Below are positions 44,461 to 57,545 of a DNA stretch of 64,000 nt, piece after piece (position 1 is the stretch's first letter; every line of letters begins with the position of its first letter). The translations under genes were made by a program, and so were the position numbers. The stretch spans positions 15,056,417-15,120,416 of the forward strand of contig NW_025335761.1 in assembly GCF_004798865.1 (NCBI RefSeq), in the 5' to 3' direction. The notes under the pieces were generated by a model, which did not search any database, was not told the origin of the DNA, and saw nothing but the letters and a program-made list of their open reading frames with translations. Origin of the DNA: Varanus komodoensis (Eukaryota > Chordata > Lepidosauria > Squamata > Varanidae).

Positions 44461-47400
44461 CTGTTCTGGACCATTTATTTGCATTTGTCAAAAGAAGCTT
44501 GCCAATGGACTATTAACCAGGCATTCCTTCTGGCCCCTTAACCTTTTTTCCAAGTCCTAGATTCATAAACAGTGGCCAAATAGCAAACTCACAGCAGTAT
44601 TAAAATAACTACCATCTGCTGCTTTCTTGCTAATACTGGCGGCATTTGTTCATATATGCCAAGGTAATATCAAATGTTATTTTGAGGATGTTATTCCCAT
44701 TAAAAAAAAACTTTTCACCCAACAATAGCCTCTTCAGGGGCAGGCAGTCTTTTAATTCTTATGTGTTGCACATACCCCATCTGAATTTATTAACGGGTCC
44801 CCATAAGCCACCTAAGAATAGATACTTGGATCAGCTCAACCCATCCAGTCTTGCTTCTTTCTTTTGTTCTTTCTCTTTCTCTTATTTTGCTTTTGCACTT
44901 AGTTCTCCTGTGGTGAAAGCAGTTCAGAAAATAGTTTCTTCCTACCTTGACTGTAAAAACACACCCAAATCACAGGTATTTCTGATTGGTATCTCTGGGG
45001 AAAAAGTCATTGCATAAATCAAAGGAGAAGTTGACTGTGAGGTAAAAATTAAGGGAGAAAATCAAACAAGCCGCAACATCATTTTAAACAATCCGGGATA
45101 TGAAACAGTCTTGGCCTATGCTGTAAAGTCAGGCCAAACACAGTTAGCTCATCTGTCTGGGGAGGCAAGCCCAGTCCAGAAAAAGAAACACAACAATTGA
45201 CCAACTTAAAAGACTGCTGTGAATGGCTGGTTGGTAGGATGAACTCGGGGGCAAGGCTGCAGGGAGAGGCTTTAAGGAATCGTCATTTTATCATTCTTAT
45301 TCTTTCCCTAACACACCCTCCTAGGCAGAACACTATGTCATGTTGTGTCTGCAATGCGCTAGAGCACCAATGGTTCATGGGTCCCATGATTCCAAAGAAT
45401 GCACTCTCCAGAACATGCCACTGCAGCCATGAAAAGAACTTAACTGCCCACCTTCCAGTATCTGTTTGGAAAAATTTTGCATACATCTGTCCTGAGTTTC
45501 TGTGAGCATCAGAACACCCAGCAAGCACATGCTGCATCTGATGAAACCTTGGAATAAATCCAGTGACTTTGATGTGGCTTGAAGGTTTTATGTTGTGTAT
45601 GTGTTCTCCATATATTAGCTATTCTCAGAGATTAGGTTGTGGTAATTTTGCCAGCTTTTTCACACAAACAGCTGTGCTGCTCCCCACGTACTAAAACCAA
45701 GTTGCCAATATCCCTTTTGTTTTAATCGCCCACATCTCTTCACTGGGTGAGCATCATTACTAAGAAGATGGTGGAGCTTTGGAAAGCTTGTTGGCTTATG
45801 TTTTCATTACTGGTTGCATTTTCTTTTGTACATGCTCTCATATTTTCCTAACTTGTTGTTTTTATATTAGTCCTTGCCCTATCTCTGCATAGTTGTGATT
45901 TTCAAGATAACACCTGCTGTAGCCCAGGTGCTGCAATCCAGTTGTGGTTCTGTTAGTGTGAGTGTTCAGACAACACCCTACATGCATCCAGTGAACACAT
46001 GAGAATCATGCCCGAGGAATGCCAAGATTCCTGTTGACCACAGACCCTAAAACCAAACATTCAGCATTTATGTGTCAGCTTCAGAGAGCATTTTTGCTCT
46101 ATCTGCATATGGAAATATGTGTAAGGCACATCTGGGCAATGCAGAGCTCATGGGCCTTCCTGTGGCCCAGGATAAACTTGTGCTTCCACTGCTGCTGAAA
46201 TCACACTCTTGCCAACCTGCAAAATGGTTGTCTTGTGAGCCAAGAGGCCAGGACTGTACCTGGATGGAATGCAGGGCTCATTCCTCCTCTGTGCCATCTT
46301 CTATGGCACAGGTGCATTCCTTCCTATCTGCCAAATAATTATTCGGTGGGCAGGCAGGGGTGTGATTTAAATAGAGCAGGAACAGGATGGGTCATCTTTG
46401 CATGCCATTTTTAAATCATGTGCCCAGCTGATTGATACTGCGAAAATGGAGAATTCTCCTCAGCTGTTCCCACTCCAATTAGCTGGGCAATGGGAAGGGG
46501 AGGCAGGCAGGAAGGTATCTTAGCATGCAGGGAGGAAAGGTCCTCCCCCCCCCCACACACACACATATACACACTCTGAGATGTGAGAGCATGCGCTTGT
46601 GAATGAGGAAGCTGTATATGTATATGTGTGAGTGAGAAAGTGAGGAGGCGAGAGGGTCTCAGGGCCTGCCCATGCCTGCTAATGGCAGCCATGTTTATCC
46701 CCAGAAGTGCCTCTGCCAGTTGGCTGGGGCAAATCCAGTTTGCCAATCTGTGCCATTGTAGGAGGGAGCTGGTCCCATGAGTGGAGATCTGGGCCACTCC
46801 TGCTTTTCCTCTGGGAAGAAGTTCCACAGCCGTCTGTAGGGCTCTTCCACTGGCAAGCATGTGCATTCTGTCAACAACAGGTGAACATTCAACCATAAAG
46901 TGAATACGCAAGTCAAGTAGCTTTTGATACAGTGAACAGCCTCAGGGAATATGGCCGCTTTTCTGTCTGGATTTCACTGAGTGACCAGAATGAGAACACT
47001 CGGCTTGTGTCAGCTTCAGGGAGGGTTTTGCTTGCCAGCGGTTGCTATAGAAACCCCAAGTGATGGAACAGACTATTGAAGGAAATGGGGGGGAAATGCA
47101 GCTACATATAGGTCCGAAATAACTATAATGTATTTGTTAGGCAGCTACTATAGAAACTAAGGAAGGAACTCTTGAGGACTTCCAAATATTAACATAACTT
47201 GACTTTATGACTGTGAAGGAAATGGGCTCCTTGCTGTTTTTATAGTGCATTTACACCCGCAAGCATTTTCTTCTGCAAAAGAGCTGGGGGTGATAGAGCA
47301 GCTCAAATAGCAGGCCCAGAATTCCTTCCGAAAAGTGTAATTATGAGCTAAGATTATTGGGACTTGTCTGCATATTGGCGATCGAATGCACAAGAAATGC

Positions 47401-48825
47401 ACCCCCTCCCCTCCTGGTTCTCTGGGAACGTGCCTCTCTCTGGTCACTGCAGTCAAGTTGGTTATGATGTTTAGGGGAATTTCTTGCCTGGGAGGAGACT
47501 CAGTGTGGCTCAGATTACCTCATTAGCCTTTGGAGGCAAATATCTTTCAGTGAAGAGTATATGTTCTTGAACCACAGCCAGTCATTTCAGCTCCTTTCCT
47601 GTTTATAGCCGTATGTGCCAAATTATACACGCATCCTGTGTTAACCCATTGCAACCCAGCTGCTCAAGTTCTGCTGGGGTTTATTCCATGTCTTTGCCAC
47701 TAAATGACCAAGAAGTCTGGGCACATGGCTGCAGTGTTATCCTATATTAATCATTCTAGAATGCATGTGGAGTTTTGGTTCTCTATTCAGTCATTAACAT
47801 GGATCACAAGCCCTGCTAAGAATGAAAATCAAGGGCAGGCAGGTCCATTGTCTTCTTTGGCCCAGTCTGCCTCTGAGATCACTGTTTAACTCTATGCAAT
47901 TGTCTTATGGGACAAAATTTAACTGCTTAATGAAGAATACATGTGGCATGGGACAACCAAGAACCAGCACTTTTTTCTAATACAACAATGTGGTGTTGAT
48001 GTCAGTGGTGCAGATTGTTTATACTGGTTGTAAACCTAATTTCATGCTAGCTCAAAGCATTCACTGCCTGAGGCAAAGGACAAGATGGTGCCCAATTCAC
48101 ATACATACACCAACTGGTCTGGCAGTTGCATCTTATGTCAATACTGGCAATGTGGTAGAGTCCTCCACTAAGCTTGATGACAGTGGATTAGTTTTGGTAC
48201 AGCAAAGCAGGCCACACAGCCCAGGAAGATCTGTTCTCTACCTTCTTGGTGCTGCCTACTTTTGCCTAACAGGAGGCAGTCCCTGGTCATGTACAACTGA
48301 TTCATAGCATAACACAAATCGCAAAGCTCAACTACATACATACATGCATGCAGAGTGTATCCATTAATAAGTTTCTTTAGTCTTTCCACCACAGCATGTC
48401 GCCAGCAGTGAACAGGAAGCCTGAACACACACACACACGTACTTTGCCTGATTACATCATTTAAACTTGGTAAAACACTCAGACAGGTTCTTATTCAAAC
48501 ATGTTAAAAAGCAGAAGCCAATAGTTAATAGGATCATTAGCTATCTTTTCCTGTGAATGTTTTACTGGGAAGTGACTAAAAAGGATATTATGTCACAGGG
48601 CCTATGCCAAAGGTTCCATACTGATGTTTCCTTGAGACAGTTCATAGCAAAATGTCTTACAATACTACAGAGGTTGCCTTTGTTTGCCACAAAGGTTCTA
48701 CTAAGAGCTTGGCTGGCACAGAATTAAAAAGCTTGACTTCATCCCTGGGCAAATCTATCTTGGATGCTTGTGTATACCCTCCACCTGAGTTTCACGTTCA
48801 TTCCCTCCCTGTTGCCAAAGGTATG

Positions 48826-48829
<4 letters not shown>
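44461..48829. other. Unassigned stretch
   Basis: About 4.4 kb without a recognised gene or repeat family. A CA microsatellite preceded by C10 lies at 46545-46574, and a short AC run at about 48425-48438. Long open frames (for example 46911-46411 minus) lack any known signature. Confidence 0.4.

Positions 48830-48877
<48 letters not shown>
48830..48877. repeat. (CT)n microsatellite, about 23 units
   Basis: Pure TC/CT dinucleotide run, ending in TGTGCATGCA. Confidence 0.95.
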
Positions 48878-48880
<3 letters not shown>

Positions 48881-49171
48881 ATGCACTACCTAAAAGATTA
48901 TTACATGTTATTATTTAGTACAAGCCATAATGGGGGGAAATCACCCTACATCATTTTCAGATAAACCAGCAAGGCTGTATACTTTGGCATTTGCTGCCAG
49001 ATGGTTATGTTACCATGTATTTTCCTTAATAAAAAGATTGGTAATCACCCTATCTGTGTCTAACTATCACTATGCGCTATTGAATTTGCAATATGCAAAA
49101 CTGCACTCGATCCTGGAGTGCTATTCCTTTCAACTATGAAGTTCCTATATGGATTTCCTTAAATTTTAAAC

Positions 49172-49342
49172 CAGGGGTCTCAAACTCGCAGCCCACGGGC
49201 CAATTGCCGGGACGGGCAGGGCACAGGGGAGGGGGCCCTGCGGCGGGATGAGCGGCCCACCACCACCACGGGGGTGGAATACTTGATGCGGCCCAGCCTC
49301 ACCCAGACTCTACTTCCAGGTAAGTTGAGTTTGAGACCCCTG
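49172..49342. mobile_element. Non-autonomous hAT-type DNA transposon (171 bp, GC-rich)
   Basis: Perfect 16-bp terminal inverted repeats CAGGGGTCTCAAACTC (49172-49187 and reverse at 49327-49342) and a perfect 8-bp target duplication TTTTAAAC (49164-49171 and 49343-49350). The interior is very GC-rich (GGGACGGGCAGGGCACAGG, GCGGCCCACC) in an AT-rich setting. There is no transposase, and the intact ends and duplication suggest fairly recent movement. Confidence 0.95.
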
Positions 49343-49350
49343 TTTTAAAC

Positions 49351-52300
49351 ATTTGTTTCAAATTTGTGTATATATTTATACAAGCCAGAAACATAGCATG
49401 TTAATAAACTACAAGCTCCATTGATCATACTTGTTCTTCCAACTGGGCTTGTTCTACTCGGCATAACCTTTCTTAATGTCTAAGTTGTCTCTACTACAGT
49501 CCAAAGATTTACAGGTTCCAGTTATAGAAAGAGAATCCTTTTTTGCTCACAGAAAAGTAATGTGCTTTCTCTCAAGCCAAATTGCATGTTAATGGATACT
49601 CTCAGGAGAAATTTTCAGTATAAGACATTCACATTTGTTATTTACTTACAGCCCAGCGATACGAACACTTTAACTCTCCTTTAAAACAGAAATGTTAGTA
49701 ATTTAAGTTTCTCATTCTTAAGGTGGTGAACACACATTTTGAAATATTGGTTGATATGTCTACCCCTCCCTACACAAACACACACAGGGCATAATCCTAT
49801 GGCCAGCAGACATTGGGCAGCAACAGGAAAAGGTAAGGTCCCTCCTACAACCTTGGAAAAGCCTCCAAGGTTGTGGCAGATATTCTGCCTTTGGAGGGCC
49901 CTCCCTTGCCACCAGCACAGTTCTTTCTGCCTGGCTGCTGCTCCAAAGATGGAGCAGGAGCAGGCACTGGGGAGCAGAAGAAGGGAGGAGTGAGACATCA
50001 CTGGTCTGTGATGAACCCAGGGGCTGCCTCAGCCTCTTCTCCTTGCAAGGAGGGGAAAGACACTGAGATGGCCGGTGAGGGGAACCCTGGCACTACCCAC
50101 ACCTACATGTTCCTGTCCTCCACTGGATGCCTTCTGTGTGTGGATACCCACACTGGCACCCACCCACATTTGCACATTTACTGTCTTCAACATCATCAAA
50201 AAGCCCTTTTGAGAACTGTGTGTTACACTGGTGTTAATTTATGGGAGAAGGAAGGAAGGTTGTTCTTTGGCTGAGTTTAAAGCAGGCTTACCATTTCTTT
50301 TTCTTCTCTTTTGACTTTGTGTGTGTGATCTCCAAACATGCATGCCCGCCCCCACTTTTTTAAAGGTCAACCTCATTACTTTGTAAATGGGCAACTATAA
50401 ATTTGTATAAACTGTAATTAATGCATTAATATTGACAGGGCTTTGGATCCAGCATTATTCATACTTTAGTACTATTTATTACATTTACAACTAAGTCTGG
50501 ATCCAACCCATTGGCTTTAGAGAAGTTTTCTGACTGGGAAAGGGAGGCAGGAGGGATCAAAATGCCACCCTCATTCATCAGTAAGCTTAGGATGAGTCTG
50601 GATACTCACCTGCTGGGCATGGCTGGGTGCCCGTCAGCATTCTCTTGCTGCAGACACGAGTATACAATGTGAAGCAGATGCACATTCATACCGAAGCCCA
50701 TGATTCTCCCACAGTGGAGAGCACACCAGCATGCCTGATACCTACTATGGACACGGGATTTCCAGAATGAAGTGCCTTTTACATTCTGAAAGTTCTAGCA
50801 AAGCCAATTTTACCTCTGGAATGAAGAATGGCAGAAGTCTCTCTGATCTGTGGCAATATGTCTTTAAAGGAAGGATTTCATGAGAACTATTTCATAAGTT
50901 TTAATGCTATCCTGGCCCAAAAACTGTATGCATACAATGTACCACATTGGGAGATAGAATACTTATCTCCATTCATTCCCCTGCCGTCCATTAGGGGCAG
51001 CATGAGGCTGCACCAGCATATGATCCAGGCAGCCAAGATGTCCTGCATGCTAATTGCCCATGAATGCAGAAGTTGGTTCCACTATGCCTACTCAGGGGGA
51101 ACCAAATTTTTCACTCCATGGCAGGGTTCTCTTATGCAAGTTGCACATAAGTTCCTCTTTCCACAACTGAATAACAGCAAGCAGCCAATGTTCTCCAAAA
51201 AAGCATATGCTCATTTTCTCTCTCTTCCTCTTTCAGGGGACAGTTCCATAATGGGAGATAAGCAAGTCTATGTTACCATATGTGTCTCATATAATGGAAA
51301 GAATGTATGTGCCCATCTGCACAAAAATACTAGTGTGACTACATACTTATGTGTTTAGGAGCATAACAAACCTATCTATAGGCAGTGCTGGTTTCAAGTT
51401 TTGGAAAGTCCTTGAGAAAGATCACCTCATACACAGGCACCTAGGTACGCAGGCAGGCTGCCAAGGTGAAGCGAAGGCACTGTAGGGGACACTTGTCAGC
51501 AAGCCCTTGCTGGAGTGTGGCCTTTTGCAGCCAACAGACCTCACCTGCTCGGTCCACAGGTGCAGGCCCTGTCTCAAGGCACTTTGTGGAATGACTCACC
51601 TGCACACAGCAAAGGGATATGTTGATTGCCCCTTGAACACTGTGTTGAGGTGTTACAGTATATCCTGATTATTGTGAAGCTTTCGAGAAAAATACTTAAA
51701 CTAATAGTTTAAATTCTTTTCAAACTGCTTTGAAATGATTGAATATTTGAGAAGAAGGTTTAGGAGAGACAAAATGAACAGATTTCAAAGCTGAGATCTA
51801 GATTTTAAACACTATTATAATGTTAGCCAAAATGTTGGTTGCTGTGCTTTAAACCGGATTCTTTTATATGGAAACAAGCTGTAATACCAGCTGTTATCAT
51901 TATAAAGTTCATCCAAGTTTTCCTGGATTAAGTTTTCATATCAATACTTGCTATTGATATGAGCAGCACGGCGAAGAACCAAAAGGTACAGTACTCGGAG
52001 CCATTGAATAGCTGACAACAAAACTGAGTAAGCTAGGCCAGGCTTGGGAGGCTAGCAGTACAATTCTGTCACTTGGTAAACTAAAATTCTCTTATAATAA
52101 ATCAAACCGCACCAAACCACCTGTGCAGCATTGCTGGTTCTGATAGGCAGTGGCTCCCCAGTGCCTGAGATTCCCCACAGCCTGAGTTAGAATCAGTCAC
52201 ACAAGCAGAAATATGTGAGCCATGTGAGGATGTTGCAAAATGTCAGATATTATTCCAGGTCCCATTAACGGGCAAAAGAGAAGAAATACAAGGAAAACAG

Positions 52301-53483
52301 TGAGTCCTTGTATTCTTTAGCCTTCAGATGAAGTACAGTGTCTCACTTTAGACTGGAAAGCATATACAGGAAAGTAAAAAATAGGAGAAAAGATACAGAA
52401 TTCTGAATGTAAGAGGATCTAGGAATTATTGACCTATGGAAATGCTGGCGAGTGCAACAGTTTGTTTAAGGAAGCTCTCATGTTACAGACAGACACGATA
52501 AAACAATCTTCACTAAGAGATAGCTATTGTAAATGTTGATCTCACTGTAAGATCTTGAACTAAATTAATCATAATATTTCTTCAGTTCCTGTGATAGCAA
52601 TCCTGATTCAGAATACTGATTTATGTTCAGAAAAGTAATGATACAGTCCTCTTAGAAATGTAGCAGTTCAGAATGGAGGTGAGGAAACAAGTGTCAGAAT
52701 GCTTCCCCATTAAAAAACATTTCCTGCAGTTAAAATATTAGCACCTCATGGAAAACACTAGGTTAGAAATATTTTCCCTGGACATGATCATTTTCTGCAC
52801 ACGGCATTTTATGTGGATGGGGCATTTGATCATACAATTTCTTCTGCTTCTGTTCTGAAGTGGTACAAGGCCACTTAGACCACCATCCTGACTGAATCCT
52901 GACTGAAGATCCTATAATGCTAATAGTTTGACCAATGTAAATTAATGACTGAGCAGAAAGCAACCCTAGTTTCTTTATCATGTCTAAATCAGCCAGTAGT
53001 GAACTCCTCATTAAAATGTACTGAAGACAAGAGGGGAAGCCTGCTTGTACATGTCACTGAGACTTTTGCTGTCCACCGACTGACTGAATCAGCCTCAAAT
53101 AGCAGAATGATTGTTAGCTGTCTACATAACATTAAACACACATGCATACACCTGCATAAAAAGAAAACAATTATACTAAAACAAATCGGGAGGAGCCAGT
53201 GTTAATTTGGAAGGTTTTCCAGAAGCCTTCCATGTGGTGGCCATCAGTGTGACAGGACATAAAAGACAATCAAGACAGAACAGAAATACAACCAGGTTTA
53301 AAAAATCAATTAAGCAATGGGCTTTCCAGGTTGCTGCAAGCTAAAAGTTTCCCTGTGTGACGCAGCCACATAGTGACTAGATGAACACTAATTAACCGGG
53401 CAATAAAGTGAATATGCCTAGAAGGCATAGACTACTTTGCATCATTTCAACCAGGTATTTTGTTTTGAAATTAAGTTAATCAG
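49351..53483. other. Unassigned stretch, including a 176-codon open frame
   Basis: No recognised gene or repeat family. The longest non-retroelement frame of the window lies here (50828-51358 plus, 176 codons from Met). Its product has no motif I recognise, no clear signal peptide and no splice context, so I do not call it a gene. Confidence 0.4.
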
Positions 53484-53582
53484 AGTGCAATCTTATGTGT
53501 GTTTGCACAAAAAGCCTTACAGCTTCCAGCATACTCCACTCAGCCATGATTTTATTCTGTTTCAGTATGTATAGGATGGTGT
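53484..53582. repeat. Palindromic repeat family A copy
   Basis: GAGTGCAATCTTATGTGTGT, CCTTACAGCTTCCAGCATAC and TATAGGATGGTGTC follow the family A block order, with inverted ends (GTGCAATCTTAT against GTATAGGATGGTG). Confidence 0.55.
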
Positions 53583-53879
53583 CTTAACAGTGGGAGGCAG
53601 TTGACTCTGACCTCTGGTTATCTTAATTTACCCTCCCTCAGGCAAGCCAAGCCCCATGCCTTCTGCAAGCCGTAGTAAAGAGATGAAACAAACACTTCAG
53701 GTAAATGAAAGCTTCCTTGCATCTCCTCTGAAACCCTTGATTTCATAATTTGCTATAGCAGTAGGTAGTATTTCTGTGGCTCAGTGCCTGTTGGGAAGTA
53801 AAAGCTCCAAGCTGTTCTATCAGCAGCTTCAAAAACTATGGTGAACTTGTTGAGAAGGTACCTCTTGCAGCCTTCCCCA
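53583..53879. other. Unassigned stretch
   Basis: Nothing recognised. Confidence 0.3.
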
Positions 53880-53941
53880 ACCTGGCACTCTCCAGATGTG
53901 TTGGAGTACAACTCCCATAATCCCCAGCCAGCATGGCAACT
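53880..53941. repeat. Palindromic repeat family B, left half
   Basis: CTCTCCAGATGTGTTGGAGT, ACAACTCCCATAATCCCCAG and CCAGCATGGC match the left arm and centre of family B. The right arm is absent. Confidence 0.6.
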
Positions 53942-55747
53942 CATGTGCAGGACATCTCTGCCCCTGGTTTACCTCCACTTCTGAATTAACGCATCCACAA
54001 GAGGGAATCCCATCCCCTGAAGTAGCTTTTGTTGATTTACTGCCATTGCAACGAGAGCCAGCGCTGTAAAAACCCCCTTGATTACACTGTGTTATGCAAG
54101 CAGCCCTGGACAGCATATTGTCAGGATAATTTAGAGGACACTGGAGCACACAGATAGATATTCCTTTCCACTCCCCTGCCTTTGGGAATTGCTCCCCAGA
54201 ACTGATTGCAGACCTTGAGCCTCTGCTCTGTTTATACTGCTTGTTCAGTCTCCAGTTGCTCATCAGTCCAGTCATTTGGAAGCTGTATGGAGTTGTCCCA
54301 TAGGGAATTCTAAACTGGTGTCATTTCAGTCTCCCCTGCTTTTCCCAGGCTTAATTTTGTTTGTTTTTGCTTTTCTAGCCACAACATCTGTCCCACATTG
54401 TGGAGAGATTTCACAATTTGGAACCTGCAGTAAATATGGATACTAGATCAACATGCTGCTTCTCTTTGCTTCTCTTGCAAAAGGTTCCTGGGTCAGCTGC
54501 TTGGTTTGCCCAAGCTGCCTTCTCTCCTGCACATGACCTATTTCCATGGATGGTATATTTTTGGTCCAAATTAGCATTTCCAATTGACCTTAAATAAAAC
54601 TGATTTCACTGCTTGTAAAATGAGCACTGCCCAGCTCTGAAGCCAAGGATTCAGCAGCAAATCCAAATGTCTAACCTCTGCACTAATTCTTCCAGCAACC
54701 AATGCCTGTACTTCCCTTCCAGGAAAAAGCTTGTGTCTGCCCTGACACCCCCACAGTCCTACAGCTGAGCATCAAGTAATTACCCACCCACCCAGAGAAG
54801 GTAAGAAATTATAGCTTTAGGTTTATAGGTGTCCAAGGACAGAGCTGACTGGAGGTATGTACAATGGGGCCTGGGAATATTGTGGGTCTTGGCAAACATT
54901 CAATCTTGGGAAGTGCTTCTATTCGTATTTATTATTAAATGTGTGCAAAGTCCAGACCAAAGACATGAAAAGTACTCACCATTCATTGTTCTTAGTTTGA
55001 GCAAATATAGTGTTTGAATCATTGAGGGGGATGAAGCAGTCCTCCTAATTAAACCCTAATTAATTAATTAATCTCTATCTTCAAGTCCATGGTTTTAGCC
55101 AAACTGTACAAATAGAAGTTTATAGAGCACTGCACAAAAGGTAAAGGGACCAAATTCCTTCTGGTTCTCTGTGATTAAATCATGCAATATTGATCCATAC
55201 AAAATTAAGTTTGGGCTTCCTTTACTATTCCCTTTCCTTGTAGCAATAAACTCACATGCACTATCTTTTCAGGACATATGTTCATGATCCACACACAAGC
55301 ATGTGAATGGAAATGTGCAGATCCCACCCAGGAACTTGGCATTTTTCACAGTAGCTAACAGAAGTATTTGTTGCATACCATCACAGCCCTTTTGCTAGCA
55401 GATGCTGCTTCTTCTCCGAAGAATGAAATTCTGTTACTTTACATTACTTGAGCTAAAACCCGCCAGGAGAAAAACAGCTGGGGTGGGAAGGCAAACAGTA
55501 GAGGGATGCTTATGCCCCCGCACCACAGCTCCACGCATCTCCCCCACCCACTCAAAGCCCTTGGCAGCAGAGAAGCAATGTGTGAGGACATTTTTATACA
55601 CGAGCTGGCCAGCCTCCACTCCCGTCTACGCCGTGGAATATTTTTGGTTTTATGGGGCACTAGGGAACCCAGAATTAAAACCCTTCCTTTCTTTTTCCCA
55701 TGCTCATTTGCTGGGTAGCATTCCCACTATTTTGCTAGTGTACCCCA
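53942..55747. other. Unassigned stretch
   Basis: No gene or repeat family recognised. A short TTAA-type run (TAATTAATTAATTAAT) lies near 55059-55073. Confidence 0.35.
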
Positions 55748-55802
55748 TACACACACACACACACTCACACAGAGAGAGGGAGAGAGAGAGAGAGAGGGAG
55801 AG
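55748..55802. repeat. (CA)n then (GA)n microsatellite
   Basis: CA units at about 55748-55770 pass into GA-rich units at 55771-55802, giving a strand-asymmetric purine tract. Confidence 0.95.
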
Positions 55803-55853
55803 ATGAGCTCTATATTTATGTGGCCAATCATTTTGGCAACCATCCAGAAGGGT

Positions 55854-56012
55854 CCTGCAGAGGTCACAGCTCAGTGGCAGACCACATGCTTTGCATGCAG
55901 AAGGCCCCTGGTTCAATTCTCAGCATCACTCGGTAAGGTAAGAAAAGCCTGTAATCACAGAAAGTCAGTGCCAACCATCCTGGACCAGATGGACTGTATG
56001 TTCCTAGTTGGT
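55854..56012 (+). mobile_element. tRNA-Ala-derived SINE
   Basis: GGTCACAGCTCAGTGGCAGA (A-box region), CATGCTTTGCATGCAGAAGG (anticodon arm with TGC, Ala-like) and CCTGGTTCAATTCTCAGCAT (B box) give a tRNA-Ala-like head. GTCAGTGCCAACCATCCTGG, ACCAGATGGACTGT then gives the body of a SINE common in squamates. A long middle part is missing. It is not a working tRNA gene, since the acceptor stem is not formed. Confidence 0.8.
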
Positions 56013-56199
56013 GCATTTTGCATGGCTGCACTTTTCCCCCAGTCACCCACTGTGGCCCAGCAACCAGCGCTTCTTCATAGGCAGTGCAGCATGGAATCTC
56101 AAGCCACCTTGCAAGTCTCGGTCATTGCCCTCAGCAAACCAAGAGTGTGGCACAGGGGTGTTGGCCCTCCATCAGCCTAGGACTCCCATTGAGCCTTTG

Positions 56200-57040
56200 C
56201 TGGCCTCAGCTGGAAGCAAAAGGTGTCACAGACTGTGTTGGTCTTGGTGGTGAGGAGATCAATGGGATGGTGTCCCCCATGTCTGAAAGATCTCTGGAAG
56301 GATCCTCAGGCCCATCTCCCATTCATGTATTCGCATACTCTGCCTGCTCAGGGAGTCTGGTCTCAGATTGACTGTCCTGGCCACGTGGATGGCAGTGAGC
56401 ATGATATCCTTGTCAATGTACCAGCCCCAGACATACACAGTGAGATGTACTGGGGATGTGGACTTGGTCCCTCCCTGTCTGTTCAGGTAGAACACCAGGG
56501 TAGTGCTGCTGGGGCACTCTGCATGGAGTGCTTCTGAAGGACAGGTTGGCATGCGATGGCAGCCTTCTGTATTGCCAGGAGTTCCAGACAACTGATGTGC
56601 TTATGATGCTCCTGAGCAGTCCATGCCTCATGGGTCTGGTTGGTGCCAAGGCGGAAGGATGCATCTGTCATCCCTGGGATGTTTGGTTCTGGTGGCACAA
56701 AGCTGACACCCTCAGCCACCAGGCTAAGCTTGACTGTACTAGGTGTGGAGTGGTAGGAAGCTTCCAGTCTGAATGGCGGTGAGGTCCATAAGCATGCACT
56801 AACCAGAGCTGAAGCGGATGCACCTGAAGTCTGGCAAATGGGCCACCATGACTGTCACTGCCACGCACCCAAGGAAGCACTGTATTTGCTGTACCATGGC
56901 CATGGGGCTGGCTTGGAGCTTTGAGGCTATGTCGGCCAGGGGGAAGGAAAGGTTTCACAGTCACCGACCTGATCCTTGCCAAGAGAGGGAGAGAATGGAT
57001 TTTTCTCAGCACAGAGTCCTGTGTGAGAACCCAGCAGGAG
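56200..57040 (-). mobile_element. Fossil DIRS-like retroelement (RT and RNase H remains)
   Basis: On the minus strand, from about 57040 to 56260, I see remains of the late reverse transcriptase region followed by the RNase H region of a DIRS-type (tyrosine-recombinase) retrotransposon. The wording around the RNase H section (LNRQGGTKS; TAIHVARTVN; PDSLSRQ; WGTPS) is typical of vertebrate DIRS elements. A Gypsy-type LTR element is the less likely alternative. The piece is broken in several places and truncated at both ends. No recombinase or terminal repeats are seen, so it looks old and inactive. Confidence 0.8.
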
Positions 57041-57063
57041 TTCTGTCCCTGTGGTCGGTATAA

Positions 57064-57429
57064 ACTAGAAGCCTAATCATTCCTCTTGAGCACTTGGGCA
57101 GGGCAGCTTGCAAAGGCTTATGTGACAGATGCGTGCCTTGAGCCAGAACAGCACTGGAAAATGTCCTGGGCTCCATCACATGCTAATCCATCCCAGGGGG
57201 ACCTCTCTGTTCTGCGGGAATGACACATTTCCTAGCTTCCATGTGCTAACCAAGAGGTACTGCCTGACTGAGAAAAAAAACAGCCCGTGTGCCTTTCCAG
57301 CTAAGGAGGTAAGAGCTCAGTCTGAGCAAAGGCAGCCAGGCTGGCAGAATCGCCTTGCTGCTCTTGGAGGGAGGAAGCAAGCGGCAGTGTTTGGAGAAAG
57401 CATGTTTATCACTCACTCCTGCACGCCAC
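57064..57429. other. Unassigned stretch
   Basis: Nothing recognised. Confidence 0.3.
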
Positions 57430-57545
57430 TTCTCACTTGTAATGATGTTGTTTATTATTTTACTTTAGTGTTTCTTTTAATGTAACCTAAGCTGCTCAGA
57501 GAGCCTCGTGGGCATGGGGTGCAGCATACAAATGCAACAAACACA
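57430..57545 (+). mobile_element. L2-like LINE 3' end fragment
   Basis: TTTATTATTTTACTTTAGTG, TAACCTAAGCTGCTCAGAG, then GGGCATGGGGTGCAGCATAC and AAATGCAACAAACACAG match the terminal layout of the L2-like copies (compare 2960-3032). Confidence 0.6.

Noticed and set aside
46411-46911. 166-codon minus-strand open frame
   Set aside because: No family motif; it runs through a CA/C-run simple repeat, and the length fits chance.
55866-55938. Functional tRNA-Ala gene
   Set aside because: A and B boxes and a TGC anticodon-like loop are present, but the acceptor stem does not pair and a SINE body follows.
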